Shown here one piece after another: positions 25,009 to 37,819 of a DNA stretch of 64,000 nt. The position numbers and the translations under genes were made by a program. Below the pieces are notes generated by a model. The model was not told the DNA's origin and searched no databases. It was given only the letters and a program-made list of their open reading frames with translations. Position 1 is the stretch's first letter; every line of letters begins with the position of its first letter. The DNA is from Psettodes erumei. Lineage: Eukaryota; Chordata; Actinopteri; Pleuronectiformes; Psettodidae. Location: contig JAFBJZ010000407.1 in NCBI GenBank assembly GCA_016785225.1, forward strand, positions 744,001 through 808,000. Direction: 5' to 3'.

Positions 25009-28000
25009 ATGGACGGAGATATTTCCGAGTCACCGGGTGAGTGGAAACACGTATAAACTGATTTGTTTGGCTAGGCCGCGATACAGCCCGCGCGCGGGAA
25101 TAGCATTGCTAACTTTCTCTGTAAATCGCTGTTGTGCGATATTAATTGCAGTCGTTGCATTTAAACCGATCATAGACTACCGCGGACGTCCATTGGTTCA
25201 CGCCACAAATGAAACAAAGACCTAGGTCACCTGCTTTACACCCATTAATTGGCAGTTTCTCTGTACGTGCTAATGCTAGGTAACGGTTCTGCCATCTTAG
25301 CTAACGCTAACGCTAGCCGCAGGCGACTCACTGTAGGTTTCTGGTGCTTTCTGAGCCACTGCAACAACATTAAATAAACATATTGTACTTTGCTTATGTC
25401 AGCAGGCAAATTTATAACTACACACGCCATATTTTCGGATGCACTCGCATTTACATGTAGGATTGCGTCTATCTTTGACCACGGAAATGAAAACAGGCGC
25501 ATCGATGCTAACCAGAGTTTAGCATTAGGTGGTATTCTGAGTACCTCAAGACAAAAATAAAACCCGTAGCCTGAAACCACGTTTGTCGTGAGTTAATATC
25601 TGTTTGATGCTAGCACACCAGGGGAAGGTAAATTTGATCAGGGATTATATCGAATATGTAGTCGGCTACAATAATCAGACAAAATGCTAAATGTAATATC
25701 TTTCCTGTTTGTGCTTCCGTTCAAACGTCACTTTTCTCTGCGTGATGACTCCTGGTAATGCGGGAAGACCTCAAGACATAGAGAGTTGCTTCAGCCAAAC
25801 ACAAAAACAGAAAGTGATCGTGTCGTTCTCATGTATTAGTGTCTCTCCGGGCAGATGGTTAGTTTTTATTTGCCTAGGTTTTGAGATTCCCCCTCTGACT
25901 CAAATTTTGTTATCCCAATCAAAAATAAATTTAGGAAAAATAAACACCAGCATGTCTGTTGTGAAATGACACGTGGTAACTGTGTTATTGTTAAATACAT
26001 ATGTTAAACTGTTAATCTATCATGCAGCAGACATTTTGGATTAAATGTATCCCCCTGGTTACAGGTCCCTCTCTTCCCCTCTCCACCCTGCGCTTCCTGG
26101 TTCCCCCGATTCGGCTGGTCTCCGCGGCAATCTGGCAGACGGTGGAGCAGAAAATTGTGTCGGATTATGGGCTGCTCGAGGAGTTTGTGTTCATGGTCAC
26201 AGAGATTGTTCCTCAGCTCCTCTCCACGAGGCAGCGGGCTGAACTCATTTTGGGTCTGAGAGCACGGGTAAAGAGGGATTGCAGTTTTTGTTTTTCCAAA
26301 CGGTGTGGGTCCAGTTTATGGCTGACCAGAGAAAATCATTTAAATTGTCTGTGTTCGGGTTTCTGTACATACTTAATTGCAAGTAAATAATTCCATGTGA
26401 TGGATTACTTTTAAATGTGGACTGGGTGTGCATCCTCTTCTTCAGCCATATTTCTTACCAGTTGCAAAAAACCCACAAAGAAGATGATTACTTCTGACTC
26501 CGTGTGAGCAGGAACAGAAAAGCAGGGAGATGAGCATGTTTCCTCTGAACCATTTGTTCATTATTGCAGCTGATCCTGGAGTTATGTCGCTCGGAGGAGA
26601 CGGCTGACCTCCAGATTATTCAACCACATCTTGACCGGATGCATAACCTCAGATCTCTGTGGAACGTTGAGGTGAGTCGAAGCCTGCAGTCAACAAAAAC
26701 AAAATATACAGAGTGGTCTTTTTTTGTTGTTGGGTCTTGATTTGATCTGTTGACATCACTTTTGTCTGACCAGATCCAAATAACTGCCAACGTTCTAATT
26801 TTGGTCAGCTGCTATTATTCTTGTAAACTAAGTTAATACTGGAGATCACGCCAGCCCCTTAATATGTCGACATTCTGATTCTGGGTGCTCAGCAAGTCTT
26901 TCCAACGGAATGAGTACTGATGGGTGGGACCTCACCCATCTTCGAGTTCAGATGTTAGCTGCACACCTGTAAAGATTTGTGAATGCATCCTACACGGTTG
27001 ACTCCAGATTCCAGTTTAGTGTCCACACAGGGATATAGAAACAAGCACACAGAGACCCACAAGGTGTAAATGCAGTTTGGGTGGTATTATGACGTCTGCC
27101 ATGTGGAACCATCTTGAATTGCAGACTGAAAATGCAGAACAAGAAGCGTCAGACTCGCATTTCCTGGGCCTCGTCAGAAATCTGCTCAGAGATCCTGAAG
27201 AGAGAAAAAACTTTTTCCAGGTATGTTTTGGTTTTGTACTTGAATGCACACAGTCTCTTCTTTGACCAATCAAAGGCGAGCGCCGATGTTGATGTTTCGA
27301 CTCGGAATTTGCTGTCGCGTGACGTGCTTAGGTTCAGCCTTTACATGCGAGTGCGTGGCTTGTACGGACAGCGCGGAGATGTGAGATTTACGGGTGTGTG
27401 TTTGTTCCAGGATGTTTTCCCGGGAGACTTTGGCCCCACGTATGACAAAGCAATCCAGACCCTGATGTGGCTGTTTCTGTCCAGACTGGAAAAGCTTCTC
27501 CCCACCCAAACGCTCCAACAGGTGCACTTTGTTTTCCACTTGAGAAATAGGTTGTTATCTCTCATTTTATTGGCACTCCTCCACTGAAGATCGACATTTT
27601 GCTTTCATTGCAGTTCTAGAAAACTCCTTAAAAAAAATATCATGTTTTTTTTTTTTTGTTGTTGTATTGCTTCTTATGTATATGAAAAACAATGTCCGGT
27701 TACTGTGGGGAAATGCAGTGCCGTTGTCTCACGTGAGCTTTCGTCGTCTTCGCCAGATCGCGTCTTTGCTCAGCAACGCCTCCTCGGTTCTGGCTGAGTG
27801 CATGGAGACTTTAGCTCAACCTCAGGAGCTCAAAACCTTGCTGGACACCCACAAAGACCTCAGTCAGTTAGATGACATTGGTGAGCTTCCCAGATGTACA
27901 CTGATCCTTTCCAGAATGTAATAGATACTAAATGCTTTAGTGCACTGTCACACCCATCACGCCAATTGGTTGTCATTCAGCAAAAGTGTTCCGCTTTCAG

Positions 28001-30171
28001 CAGCAGCATTTGCACATTATATTATCAGTTTCAATAGTTCTGAACATATTCTATAGTGTCTTTTTAATCTGAATTGGTTTTCTTTGTCAATTTAATAACA
28101 ACCATAATCTCTCTCTCCCCCAGAGTCTTACATTGTTGACAGCGGCATCTTGTCAGCTCTGTGTCTCCCCCCTGTGGAAAGAGTTGTGATCGTCAACGAA
28201 CAAACGGAAACGGACGCCGAGAGCGGGCTCGTCTACACAGTTTGCACCGAGATGGAGGTGGAATCTGAAAACAAAGACGTGTACGTGGAGGGAGCCGGGA
28301 ACTCGGAAGAATGCGCGCAGTCCCAGTGGTTTGGTCTCGGTGGCGCGGTGAAAGCAGAAATGGACTCCGTGGTGGTCACGGATCCCGTCGAGGGCGCCGG
28401 GGCCAGCGAGGGCGAGATGGCCGAAGACCAGCACGACGAGCAGGCGGGGACACTGATCATCGGGGAGGACGGCCAGGTGACCGTGCTGGATGGCGTGGAG
28501 AAGAAACCAAATAGACGCGGGAGGAAAAAGAAACGCCCCGTGGATGAAGACTTCGAAGTGCAAAGCAGGACGAGGGGCAGGCAAGACGACCCGGAATTCA
28601 ACGTTATGTGGGAAAGACCCGTGCGAAAGAACCGCGGACTGAAGATGAAAGGGTACCTGTCGCAGTGGAGGAAATCGGGGAAGACGCAGGGCAGCAACAG
28701 TAGCTCTAAAAAGTTCGCCAGATCCCAAGGCTCAACCAAAAGCGGCGACTTGGACGAGAGAACGTGCAAAGTGTGCGGCAAGGTGGTGAGCCGCGCCAAG
28801 TTCTTGGAGCGCCACATGAATCGACACTCGGAGGAGCTGCCTTACTCCTGTCCTGCGTGTAAAAGGTTTTATAAGAGCCTCCGCTACCTGCAGCAGCACA
28901 GATGTCCGAGTCAGCAGAAAGCAAAGGCTGGCAGGAAAGCGAAGGAGCCAGAGGCGGAAGCGGACGAGGGCGAGCAGTCGTCCAGCGGGATTCCCTGCGA
29001 GGCAGCCAATGAGGAGCCGCCGTCAGACAACACCGAGCTGGACCCCGACTACGCCCCTTCCGCGGAGAGGAAGTCGTCCAAAGAATCAGAAGAAAACAAA
29101 CCGATGGTGGAGGGCCCGTTCTACTGCCCGCACTGCAGCGTTGAGTTCAAGTGCAAACAAACTTTTCGGTTCCATTTAAGAAACATTTGCTACACGGAGC
29201 AGCAGGTGGACCCGGAGAAGCCAGAGGACGTCAAGCACTGCTTCCAGTGCGACGAGTGTGACAAGGCGTTCAAATACAAATCCACGCTGGATTCCCACAA
29301 ACAGACTCACAACCCGCTCTACTGCGAGGTGTGCATGAAACTGGTACGTGACCCCGAGGCGCTGGCCATGCACAAAGAGTCGCACACGCCGTTCCAGTGC
29401 AACCAGTGCGAGGAGAACTTCCCCGTCTTCAAGGCCCTGCACAAGCACTACATCGACGTCCACAACCCCACCGAGCCCTTCACCTGCCCCCACTGTCAGA
29501 CCACGTTCGCCAGCTTGAAGCGATTCATCAGGCACGAGTGGAAGCACACGGGCTACCAGCCATTTCAGTGCTCCCACTGCAGCAAGAGGTTCAGGTCGTA
29601 CTCGGACCTGGTGGAGCACCAGAAAAAGCACACAAAGGCGTATCCGTTCCTCTGCTGGGAGTGCGGCAAGAAGTTCCGGCACGGCGTGACGCTGACGAGG
29701 CACGTGGAGCGCGTGCACCACGCCGGCGAGCCCGTGACCGAGAAGCCCATGCCGACCTTCACCTGCGCTCAGTGCGGGAAGACGTTCACGTCGAGAAGAT
29801 GCCTCCTGAAACACGACAACTTCCACCACAAAGGGCTGCGCTTCCCGTGCGAGCACTGCGGGAAGGGCTTCTTCGGCAAGGACGCGCTGGTGAGGCACAC
29901 GCTGATCCACACGGGCGAGAGGCCCTTCAAGTGCGACGACTGCGACAAGTCCTTCAGGTCGGCGGCGGAGCTGAAGATCCACAGGCGGTACCACACCGGG
30001 GAGCGGCCGTTTAAGTGCAACGTGTGCGAGAAAGGGTTCGTCCAGTCCTGCTTCCTCACGTTGCACATGCGCACCCACACAGGAGAGAGACCGTACGTTT
30101 GCACAGTGTGCAGCAAGGGCTTCTCCAGCTTGCATGGCCTTAAAAGACACAGGAGGCTCGTCCACGCGTAG
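25009..30171 (+). CDS. TIN2-like (TINF2_N) domain C2H2 zinc-finger protein, copy 2 (intact)
   Basis: Exons: 25009-25036, 26065-26267, 26570-26671, 27125-27220, 27411-27521, 27757-27880 and 28124-30171 (TAG), giving 903 residues. Exons 2-6 have exactly the lengths of copy 1 (203, 102, 96, 111, 124 nt). The N-terminal domain reads like TIN2: LRFLVPPIRLVSAAIWQ, LILGLRAR, then LSRLEKLLPTQTLQQ, close to the LEKALPTPQAQQL segment of human TIN2. After it come an acidic stretch, a basic RRGRKKK patch (possible nuclear signal) and RKNRGLKM (28624-28647). An array of 14 C2H2 fingers follows, beginning CKVCGKVVSRAKFLERH, with TGERPFKC linkers near the end. Its finger 3 is CCHC and is followed by QQVDPEKP, as in copy 1. 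All introns are GT-AG. A poly(A) signal AATAAA lies at 30548-30553. It is probably a nuclear DNA-binding protein with a protein-interaction head; target and partner are unknown. Confidence 0.88.
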
Positions 30172-32016
30172 ACGACGACAACGCGGTAGAAACCCCCATG
30201 TAGATATTCTGATTATGTTCCCTTACTTTTAGGAAGTCAGCCAAAAAGCAGAACTTGAGGAACTACGGAGGGTTTCCGTTTTTGGTGGCGGACACTCGAG
30301 TCGCGTCCTGACTCGGGGGATTACAGCCAGGTTTTTCAGTTGAAAGACAGATTCCTTACGTCAGCCACAGCGCTATCTCCGTGTGGCAGTCACAGTCGAC
30401 GTTGTGAGGAACTGTGTCATTGTATAGTGCATTATAAAATGTAACTTTGTATTTTTTACAGTAATATTTGCTGTAGTTCTACATAAGATTTGTATGTATA
30501 AATGATATGAACCTTAATTCCTTTTGGGAATTGATTTCTTCTTCTTGAATAAATTGAAGATTTGATTCCAGGTGTCATTTGATTTACTCAAGAGTGAGGT
30601 TGTTTGTGCATTGTTTCTTTCAGACAGAGTTTGTGAGTATGCTTATCACTTAATAGATACGCTATTAACAAAGTACATATAATGGGGTTTCGGTCTTAAA
30701 ATGTGGCCGTTTAATGTCAGGGAACCAATGTGTATCTGCACTGCTCAAGCTGTAGCCATAGTTGTAACCATTATTACCTGTACAGTGGAAAGAAAGTTAA
30801 GCAGCATGCAATCTAAGATGTCTAATGTCAAATTTGGTTTGTTTTTAGTCACTACAGCCTATAGGCATTTTTCCTGCATTACAATTTACGAGGAAAATAA
30901 CGCAAGTAATCGTCCATTTAGTTGCCTCAGTCTTGTTCTCGGTGCTGATATTGTGCACGCTGTCTAACTTTTACACTGCCATGCTGGAGTAGACTGAAGC
31001 CATTGTTGGTATTAGTAACACACACTCTCCTACTATGACAAATTGGAATGTACATGTTGCTGCTCTAATTGCAATCACAATGTTTTAGCCAAGAAGAGCT
31101 GTTACCCATAACATCTCATTCAATCAATTCAATGTTTTATGGTGAAAACAAATGGCCTGATTGACTGTATAATACTTTAGGAAACGCTTGGAGGTCTGGT
31201 AGAATGCACAAATTAATGTACGTATCTATTTCCTCGCTTTCGTACATCAGTATAGCGGCATCAAAAGGAGTCACCCCAGATGGGACTCGAACCCACAATC
31301 CCTGGCTTAGGAGGCCAGTGCCTTATCCATTAGGCCACTGGGGCTAGTTAGTCATGTTAGCTTAATATCTCAATAAATAACATATCATAGTCGCTTATGT
31401 TATATCTAGCTATATGTGATGTATGTCAACATGACTGATGCCGTTATTTAACGCTATCGTCATTACAAACCTCGCAGTACTTTTCACTTAAATTATTTTG
31501 CCGTTAAAACAGTGGCACGCGTTGGATTGTTCACCCTCTAATAGGGAACGTGAGCTGGGTTTAGACAGCGGTGAGACAGGTTAGTTTTACTCCTCCGTTA
31601 ACTTACTACGAGATTACCGTTACTGATACTAAATTATCTGTAGTTAGCATGAAGAGAAACGGTGATATCAAGATAATAAAATCATCGATTTCGGATGCCG
31701 AAGTCATTGTTCGCTGATTGAAACCATTCTTTGATCAATGATTGTGTCATTAGCGTTTGATATATTTATTTCTTCGTTAAAACCACTCATGAAATCAATG
31801 ATGAAATTATTTCAGCGTAACATATTTGCTCAAATACGTCAACGGAGCCCACTGAAAACTCCCTTTGATCCCGGCCGGTGACAGGTCTCTCCGAGCAGGA
31901 ACCAGACTCGGTTGTTTTCCTTCTTTCTGCCCAGCAGACTTCGTGGGAATGGTAGCCGGATAGCTGTTGGATTAACTTGTTAACGTTAATTGGCGTTCGC
32001 TTATTCTGTTAAAATA
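30172..32016. other. Spacer with tRNA-Arg and wdr45b promoter
   Basis: It holds the 3' UTR of zinc-finger copy 2 up to about 30570, then AT-rich DNA with no gene, the tRNA-Arg, and the upstream region of wdr45b. Nothing else is recognised. Confidence 0.6.
31272..31344 (-). tRNA. tRNA-Arg (anticodon CCT)
   Basis: A 73-nt cloverleaf on the minus strand. It starts GCCCCAGTGGCCTAATGG (A box) and has anticodon loop CTCCTAA with CCT. The B box is GGTTCGAGTCC and the acceptor 3' strand is CTGGGGT with discriminator G. A TTTT terminator follows on the minus strand (complement of 31263-31266). It is almost identical to vertebrate tRNA-Arg-CCT. Confidence 0.95.
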
Positions 32017-35000
32017 ATGAATTTACTACCGTCTAATCCACACGGCAACGGGCTCCTTTATGCTGGATTTAACCAGGATCATGGTAAGAAGCACCACTGT
32101 CATGTATTTTTTCTCCCAAATGAAAATTGGCAGCGTCGTGGATGCTAAGCTAGTGTTGCTAACCCGATGTCTCTCTGGATAAAAAAAATAATCACAACAT
32201 TTCTTAATACCATAAGCTTTACATTTGCTAGGCTTGAAATCGCCTTAGGGAAATACTGATGTGCCATCGTTACTCTAGAAACGTTAACATAAAGTACCAA
32301 ATATTAAGTTTATGTTAGCTAGCGCATTTAGCATCTTTTACTTTGAACCGCAGCTCGCCAGCCTAACGTAGCCTTTTCGTTTTCAGCCTACACGTAGGTT
32401 AGCTGTTTAGCTAATGTTGGTTCAGCATGACATGAGTTCTTAGACACAAGTGTGTGGTGAAAATGTAAGTACTAGCATGTGAACCGTTGATAGGTAGCCG
32501 TTGTTTTAGATAAAGTTAGCTTTAATGCTAATGTTGGATGAATTTCCATCGACAGCATACGAGTCGTGCCCTGGTAACCACAACGGCTAGTGTTAGCAAG
32601 GAAACACCTAGCTACGCTGAATTTGACAGTCGTTACAGGGGTGTCGGACTACTTTTATATGAGACATTTCCAAAGTAGGGCCAGTGTTCTATGGAGTTAT
32701 CAAGGGTCAAAAGTACAGGTTCATATTTATTGCTCTGTAAAATTTCATTGACAAACTATAATAACTCCTACTTCTCTGTAACTCACTTCCCATCCAAACA
32801 TCTACACGGGCCGTAAAGTGAAAGTAGTTCCCTTTACCGCGTATGTTACTGAATAAGAAGTTAATGGAATTACTAGTGCTGATTAGAGTCGTCCGAAGGG
32901 AAAGTAGTGTAAAGTTACAACGGCTAAGTGATTAAGTCCTTACGTGACCCCTTACAGTAAATAGCTCTGGCAGCCAGCATGCCTGTTTTTGTCCAGAAAT
33001 GTTGTTTCCAGTATTGTATTCCACCACAGATGATTTGTTTTTTGTTTTATGCTCCCCTGTCAGCTCTGTAATGTTTTTTCTGTTATCACTGCTCTGGGCC
33101 AGTTCTTTGAACTCCCCATTATCCTCACGTTGTGTGTTGTCATTACTGTAAAGCTTGAGGTTCCATTTGAAAGCTAGTTGTGAAGAACCCCTGCTGATGA
33201 ACGTTTTACCAGGCTTGGTCATATCTGATTGCTGCTGTATATCGGTGCTTGTCTGCAGGATGCTTTGCCTGTGGAATGGAAAATGGATTCCGCGTGTACA
33301 ACACAGATCCCCTCAAAGAGAAGGAGAAACAAGGTAAAGGGTGCTGCGGAACAAGAAAAAGGGGGCATGTTGTTTGTAAAGCGTTTGTCCTGCTCATAAT
33401 AATCCTAATTTAAAGATGTATGATTTAGGTGAATGTTCAGAAGATGTTTTTACCAGATGTGAACGCAGCCCTCTCTGTTGATACAACAGTGATGAGTTGG
33501 TCTGTGTTTTGGACGCCCTGCATGTTTATTCTTATCTTATTTATATTCTCCAGAAAAGTCCATAGACAGAACTTTATTATTATATTTAATCAGGTGATAT
33601 TTTTAACCGTCCATTTGTCTAATAATGTCAGGACAGGAGCAGAAATTACAAAATGACGGCTCAGTTGTGTTTTACACATAATTGTGCTCATGTATGATTT
33701 GAAATATGAAATGTACAGGGTAGTAGTGTAAAAAAATGACCCTGTCAACTGTTTAATTAGAAATATCACGTTGGAAAAACGTGCATTTTGTGCTCTGTAA
33801 GCTTTTAATGATATAGCTTCTGCTGCACACAGGGCTGCCTGCAGTTTTTTGACAGAACCTCCTTTAAATAAGCAGGGACAGAAGAGGAAGCTAAAACTCA
33901 TTAGTCAGCACATGATATACTACAGTCACTTCCCTTATTCATTGGCTTTTGAGGGGCAGTGTGTGGTTTTTTTTAACTTTAAAACCTTAAAGAATTAATT
34001 AAGGCTATGTGAAAAACTTTTTGAAACATATTTTTTTGACAAAAAGTAACAGTTTTCATGTCATGTCAAAGACATGCACGTATTGCGTTGCAGGGACATC
34101 GACAGCCAGCCCGGGCCTGTCTCGTCTCGTAATGCCACTTTGTAGCTTCAGAATAAAGTGAGTCACTGTCTTGAGGGAAGTAGTAACTACGAGAAGGCTG
34201 TAAAACTGTGGAGAAAACATTATTCCCGGGTCCATGCGGGTTCGCCTACATGTTAACGTCCGCCCTGTGCTGAGGTGAGATTTGTCCAGGCAAACGTTAT
34301 GTGGGGGTGAGGGTTCAAACTTGGTTGTGAGTTGCCAGTGTCTCATGCTCCCCCTCGAATGACGGGGATACGGAGAGGGTCACTCGAAAGAGGGACTCAG
34401 GAGTGTATTTCCTTGTTTCCTACATTAGGGGTGGACGCCCCTCCTTGCTCATAATACGCTGCTCTCCATTTCCTTTCATGTTAATCACCAGCATTATTAT
34501 TTTTCTGAACGTGGCCACTGACTCTCAACTTTCAGAGTTCCTGGAGGGCGGGGTCGGCCACGTGGAGATGCTGTTTAGGTGTAACTATCTAGCGCTAGTG
34601 GGAGGAGGGAAGAAACCCAAGTATCCAACCAACAAAGGTATGTTTCACCTGCTCGTAACGTGAATGAATGAATCCAGGTCATATTGATGAAACTAATGAT
34701 GTCATCAGGAATCATTGTTACTGTATATGCTGCTGGTAGTGCTGCTACCGCTGCTCTTAAAAAAGGTTGTGAACAGCCTTCAGTGTGAGTTGATTAAAGT
34801 TTGGACTCTTTCTGTGCCTCAGTGTGAATGTCTTGTCTTTTCTTCTCCGTGTTCCAGTGATGATCTGGGATGACCTGAAGAAGAAGACAGTCATTGAGAT
34901 TGAGTTCTCAACAGAAGTCAAGGCGGTGAAGCTTCGACGCGACAGGTAGCTCAAGATCCCAGTTAAAAACGCAAAACAACTCATCTGTCCCGGGGTCGTC

Positions 35001-37819
35001 TCAACATCCTGCCCCGGGAACTCCTTTTGGAAAATCGGCACGACTTGCGAAACAAGTGTTGTGTGCAGCTGCATCAATATTTTACTTTGCATGTGACATC
35101 TTGTTGTCGCGCGGCCTCCGGCTTTATCACTGGAGCTGTCAGATTACCGTCACTGTTCAAAGTTGAGCTTCAGCGTCAGCTCTCCCTCGTTCGTAGGATC
35201 GTGGTGGTCCTGGACTCGATGATCAAAGTGTTCACCTTTACCCACAACCCCCATCAGCTGCATGTGTTCGAGACCTGCTACAACCCCAAAGGTCAGCGCC
35301 CTCTGTTTTAAACTGGAAAAAAAAAACAACAACTGACCTCTGCAGTTTTATTGTTGCTGAGCAGTGGAGCAGTAAAGCGAGCACTGTCCACGTGTGAATC
35401 CTAACCAGCCTTCCCCCCCTCTCCTCAGGTCTGTGTGTGCTGTGTCCCAACAGTAACAACTCCCTGCTGGCCTTTCCTGGGACGCACTCGGGCCACGTGC
35501 AGATCGTGGACCTGGCCAACACGGAGAAGCCCCCGGTCGACATTCCCGCCCACGAGGGGTCGCTGTGCTGCATCGCTCTCAACCTGCAGGGCACGAGGAT
35601 AGCGACTGCGTCAGAGAAAGTATGCAAGTGAAATGAGAGAAAATACGACGACGATGTCGGGAAACCCCCTCAGCTGTGGTGTTGTTGGGTTCTGCCGCTG
35701 CCGGCTCGTGACTGATCCCCGCCTCTGTGTTTCCACAGGGGACTCTAATCCGAATTTTCGACACATCTGCAGGTCAGCTGATTCAGGAGCTGAGACGAGG
35801 CTCTCAGGCAGCCAACATTTACTGGTGAGGGTCCTTTTTCTGCATGCGATGACACGGCACAGAGTTTAAGATCACAGTGTGATGCCCGTCACTGTGAGAG
35901 TGTGGAGGCGGCGACCCCAGGAATCCTCTGCGTGGCTCCCTCATGAAACTTTAATGTTTACATTGCTTTTTTTTACAGTCAGTTACATACTGTCTGGGAT
36001 TGAGAAGAGCAGGATTCAGGGATGAAAGAATAAAAAAAAAAAAAAAAAATTGCTGCCAGTTCCCAACTGGTCGAGATTTGTGGTATAAGTTTTCTGTTTG
36101 ACTTTGAAGTCACGCTACACACATCATCATTAAATTGAGTTAAGTTCTATTTCCATCCATGAGTCCTTGCCTGTCTGGAGGAGATGGCTCTAGAATGACG
36201 ACAGTACATGTAGTGTGTACTTTTACATGTAAAGCTCAATGATATAAGAAGCGCTGGAAAAACAACACATTATCAAAGTGTTAGGTTTGGGTTATTGCAT
36301 GAAGTGGGATTGCATGAGCCGCTGATGTGTCGTCAGTTTATTAGCTGCGGAAAAGTTTGGTCTGTGTACTTTGGAGAAACATAAGTGGAGACGGACGGAG
36401 TCGGCCCCTGCGGTCATGGGTGACTGGTTCACGAGCGAGCCGGTTAGGTTGTAGTTTTCTCGCTCTGATGTCCATCTGCTCCGTCCCCCTCAGCATCAAT
36501 TTCAACCAGGACGCCTCGCTCATCTGCGTGTCCAGTGACCACGGCACGGTGCACATCTTCGCTGCAGAGGATCCCAAGAGGAACAAACAGTCAAGGTCTG
36601 CAGACAGCTTCATTCTCTTCGAGTGAATGAGTAAAACACGCACAGCGGTAGAATCAACGGAATCGCGAAAGCAAAGTGTTGAAATTCAAAAGCGACTATG
36701 ACTCTTCTGTCCCAACCCCGTGTCCCCCCGTCCCGTCCCGCAGCTTGGCGTCAGCCAGCTTTCTTCCCAAGTACTTCAGCTCCAAGTGGAGCTTCTCCAA
36801 GTTCCAGGTCCCCTCAGGCTCCCCCTGTGTGTGCGCCTTTGGAACGGAGCCCAACGCTGTCATAGGTGAGCTCAGTTTGGGAATGATTCCTGACATTATT
36901 CACCTTCATTCTTACCTTCAGCCCGGTGCTTTAGATCATTTGCTTACGCCACCTTACAGCTTGTAGACGTCATCATAGTGATAGATCCACATTCCCAGCT
37001 GTCTTTAAAGGAATTGTTGGATTCTGGAAAAGGCTAAAACTACAGACTAAAGGCCCACATTAGCCTGAATTATTGTGTGCAGCACTTCACGGGAGTAATG
37101 CAACATGTACTGTTGTATCTCAAAAAATCTCCCAAATTTCCCATCAGTAATTTAGGAATTGTTGATGCAGTGATTCATGGTGAAGGAGCACCAACCAAAC
37201 ACTGAGAGAACCATAATCATTGAAATTAACCCCCCCAAAAAAAAAAGGCTTGAAATATTTCACTTAACCAGTAATGATTATAGAATGTAGGCAAGTTTTA
37301 TCTTTTTTGAATTAAATCAGGAAAAAGTAAGTACTTTCTTACCATATACAATTTTTTGCGCTCCTGTGGTTTCACACATTTAATTTCGTGCAGCTATCAT
37401 TCAGTGTGTTACCCAAGTGATGCTGTCAGATCAAAACCTGGGGCTCTGTTAGCATGCAGCGGCTTCGCTAAGTGTTGTGTCACTTCTGTTTAACTGCTCC
37501 ACTCTGCGCCGGCAGGGACAGGGGAACTGTTAAATAACAACTGTTTACATTTGATCGATTTAGATTTAAGCGTGACACACAATCAGGCGAGCAGCAAATG
37601 AAAGGGTTGGGATACTGTAGCCACTGTAGATGCGGCGGCGCGTCACTGCAGAGACAGCAGGCGCGTTTGCTGACTCACTCTTCGCCCTCGCGTCTCTCCC
37701 TCCTCCGAGCAGCCATTTGTGCCGACGGCAGCTACTACAAGTTCCTGTTCAACCAGAAAGGGGAGTGTTCCAGAGACGTCTACGCCCAGTTCCTGGAGAT
37801 GACCGACGAGAAAATATGA
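32017..37819 (+). CDS. wdr45b: WDR45B (WIPI3), PROPPIN autophagy protein
   Basis: Ten exons: 32017-32083, 33259-33333, 34536-34637, 34858-34945, 35197-35291, 35429-35619, 35739-35824, 36494-36595, 36744-36865 and 37713-37819 (TGA). They give 344 residues, the same length as mammalian WDR45B. It is a seven-bladed beta-propeller that binds phosphatidylinositol 3-phosphate on forming autophagosomes and acts with ATG2 and other factors. The phosphoinositide-binding motif LRRG is at residues 224-227 (exon 7). The start MNLLPSNPHGNGLLYAGFNQ and the end YAQFLEMTDEKI are family-typical and separate it from WIPI1/2. All introns are GT-AG and no damage is seen. It converges on foxk2. Confidence 0.97.

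Noticed and set aside
28153..30165. Long minus-strand open frames opposite the zinc-finger exons (up to 329 codons)
   Set aside because: They are shadows of GC-rich zinc-finger coding sequence on the plus strand, with repetitive composition and no known domain.
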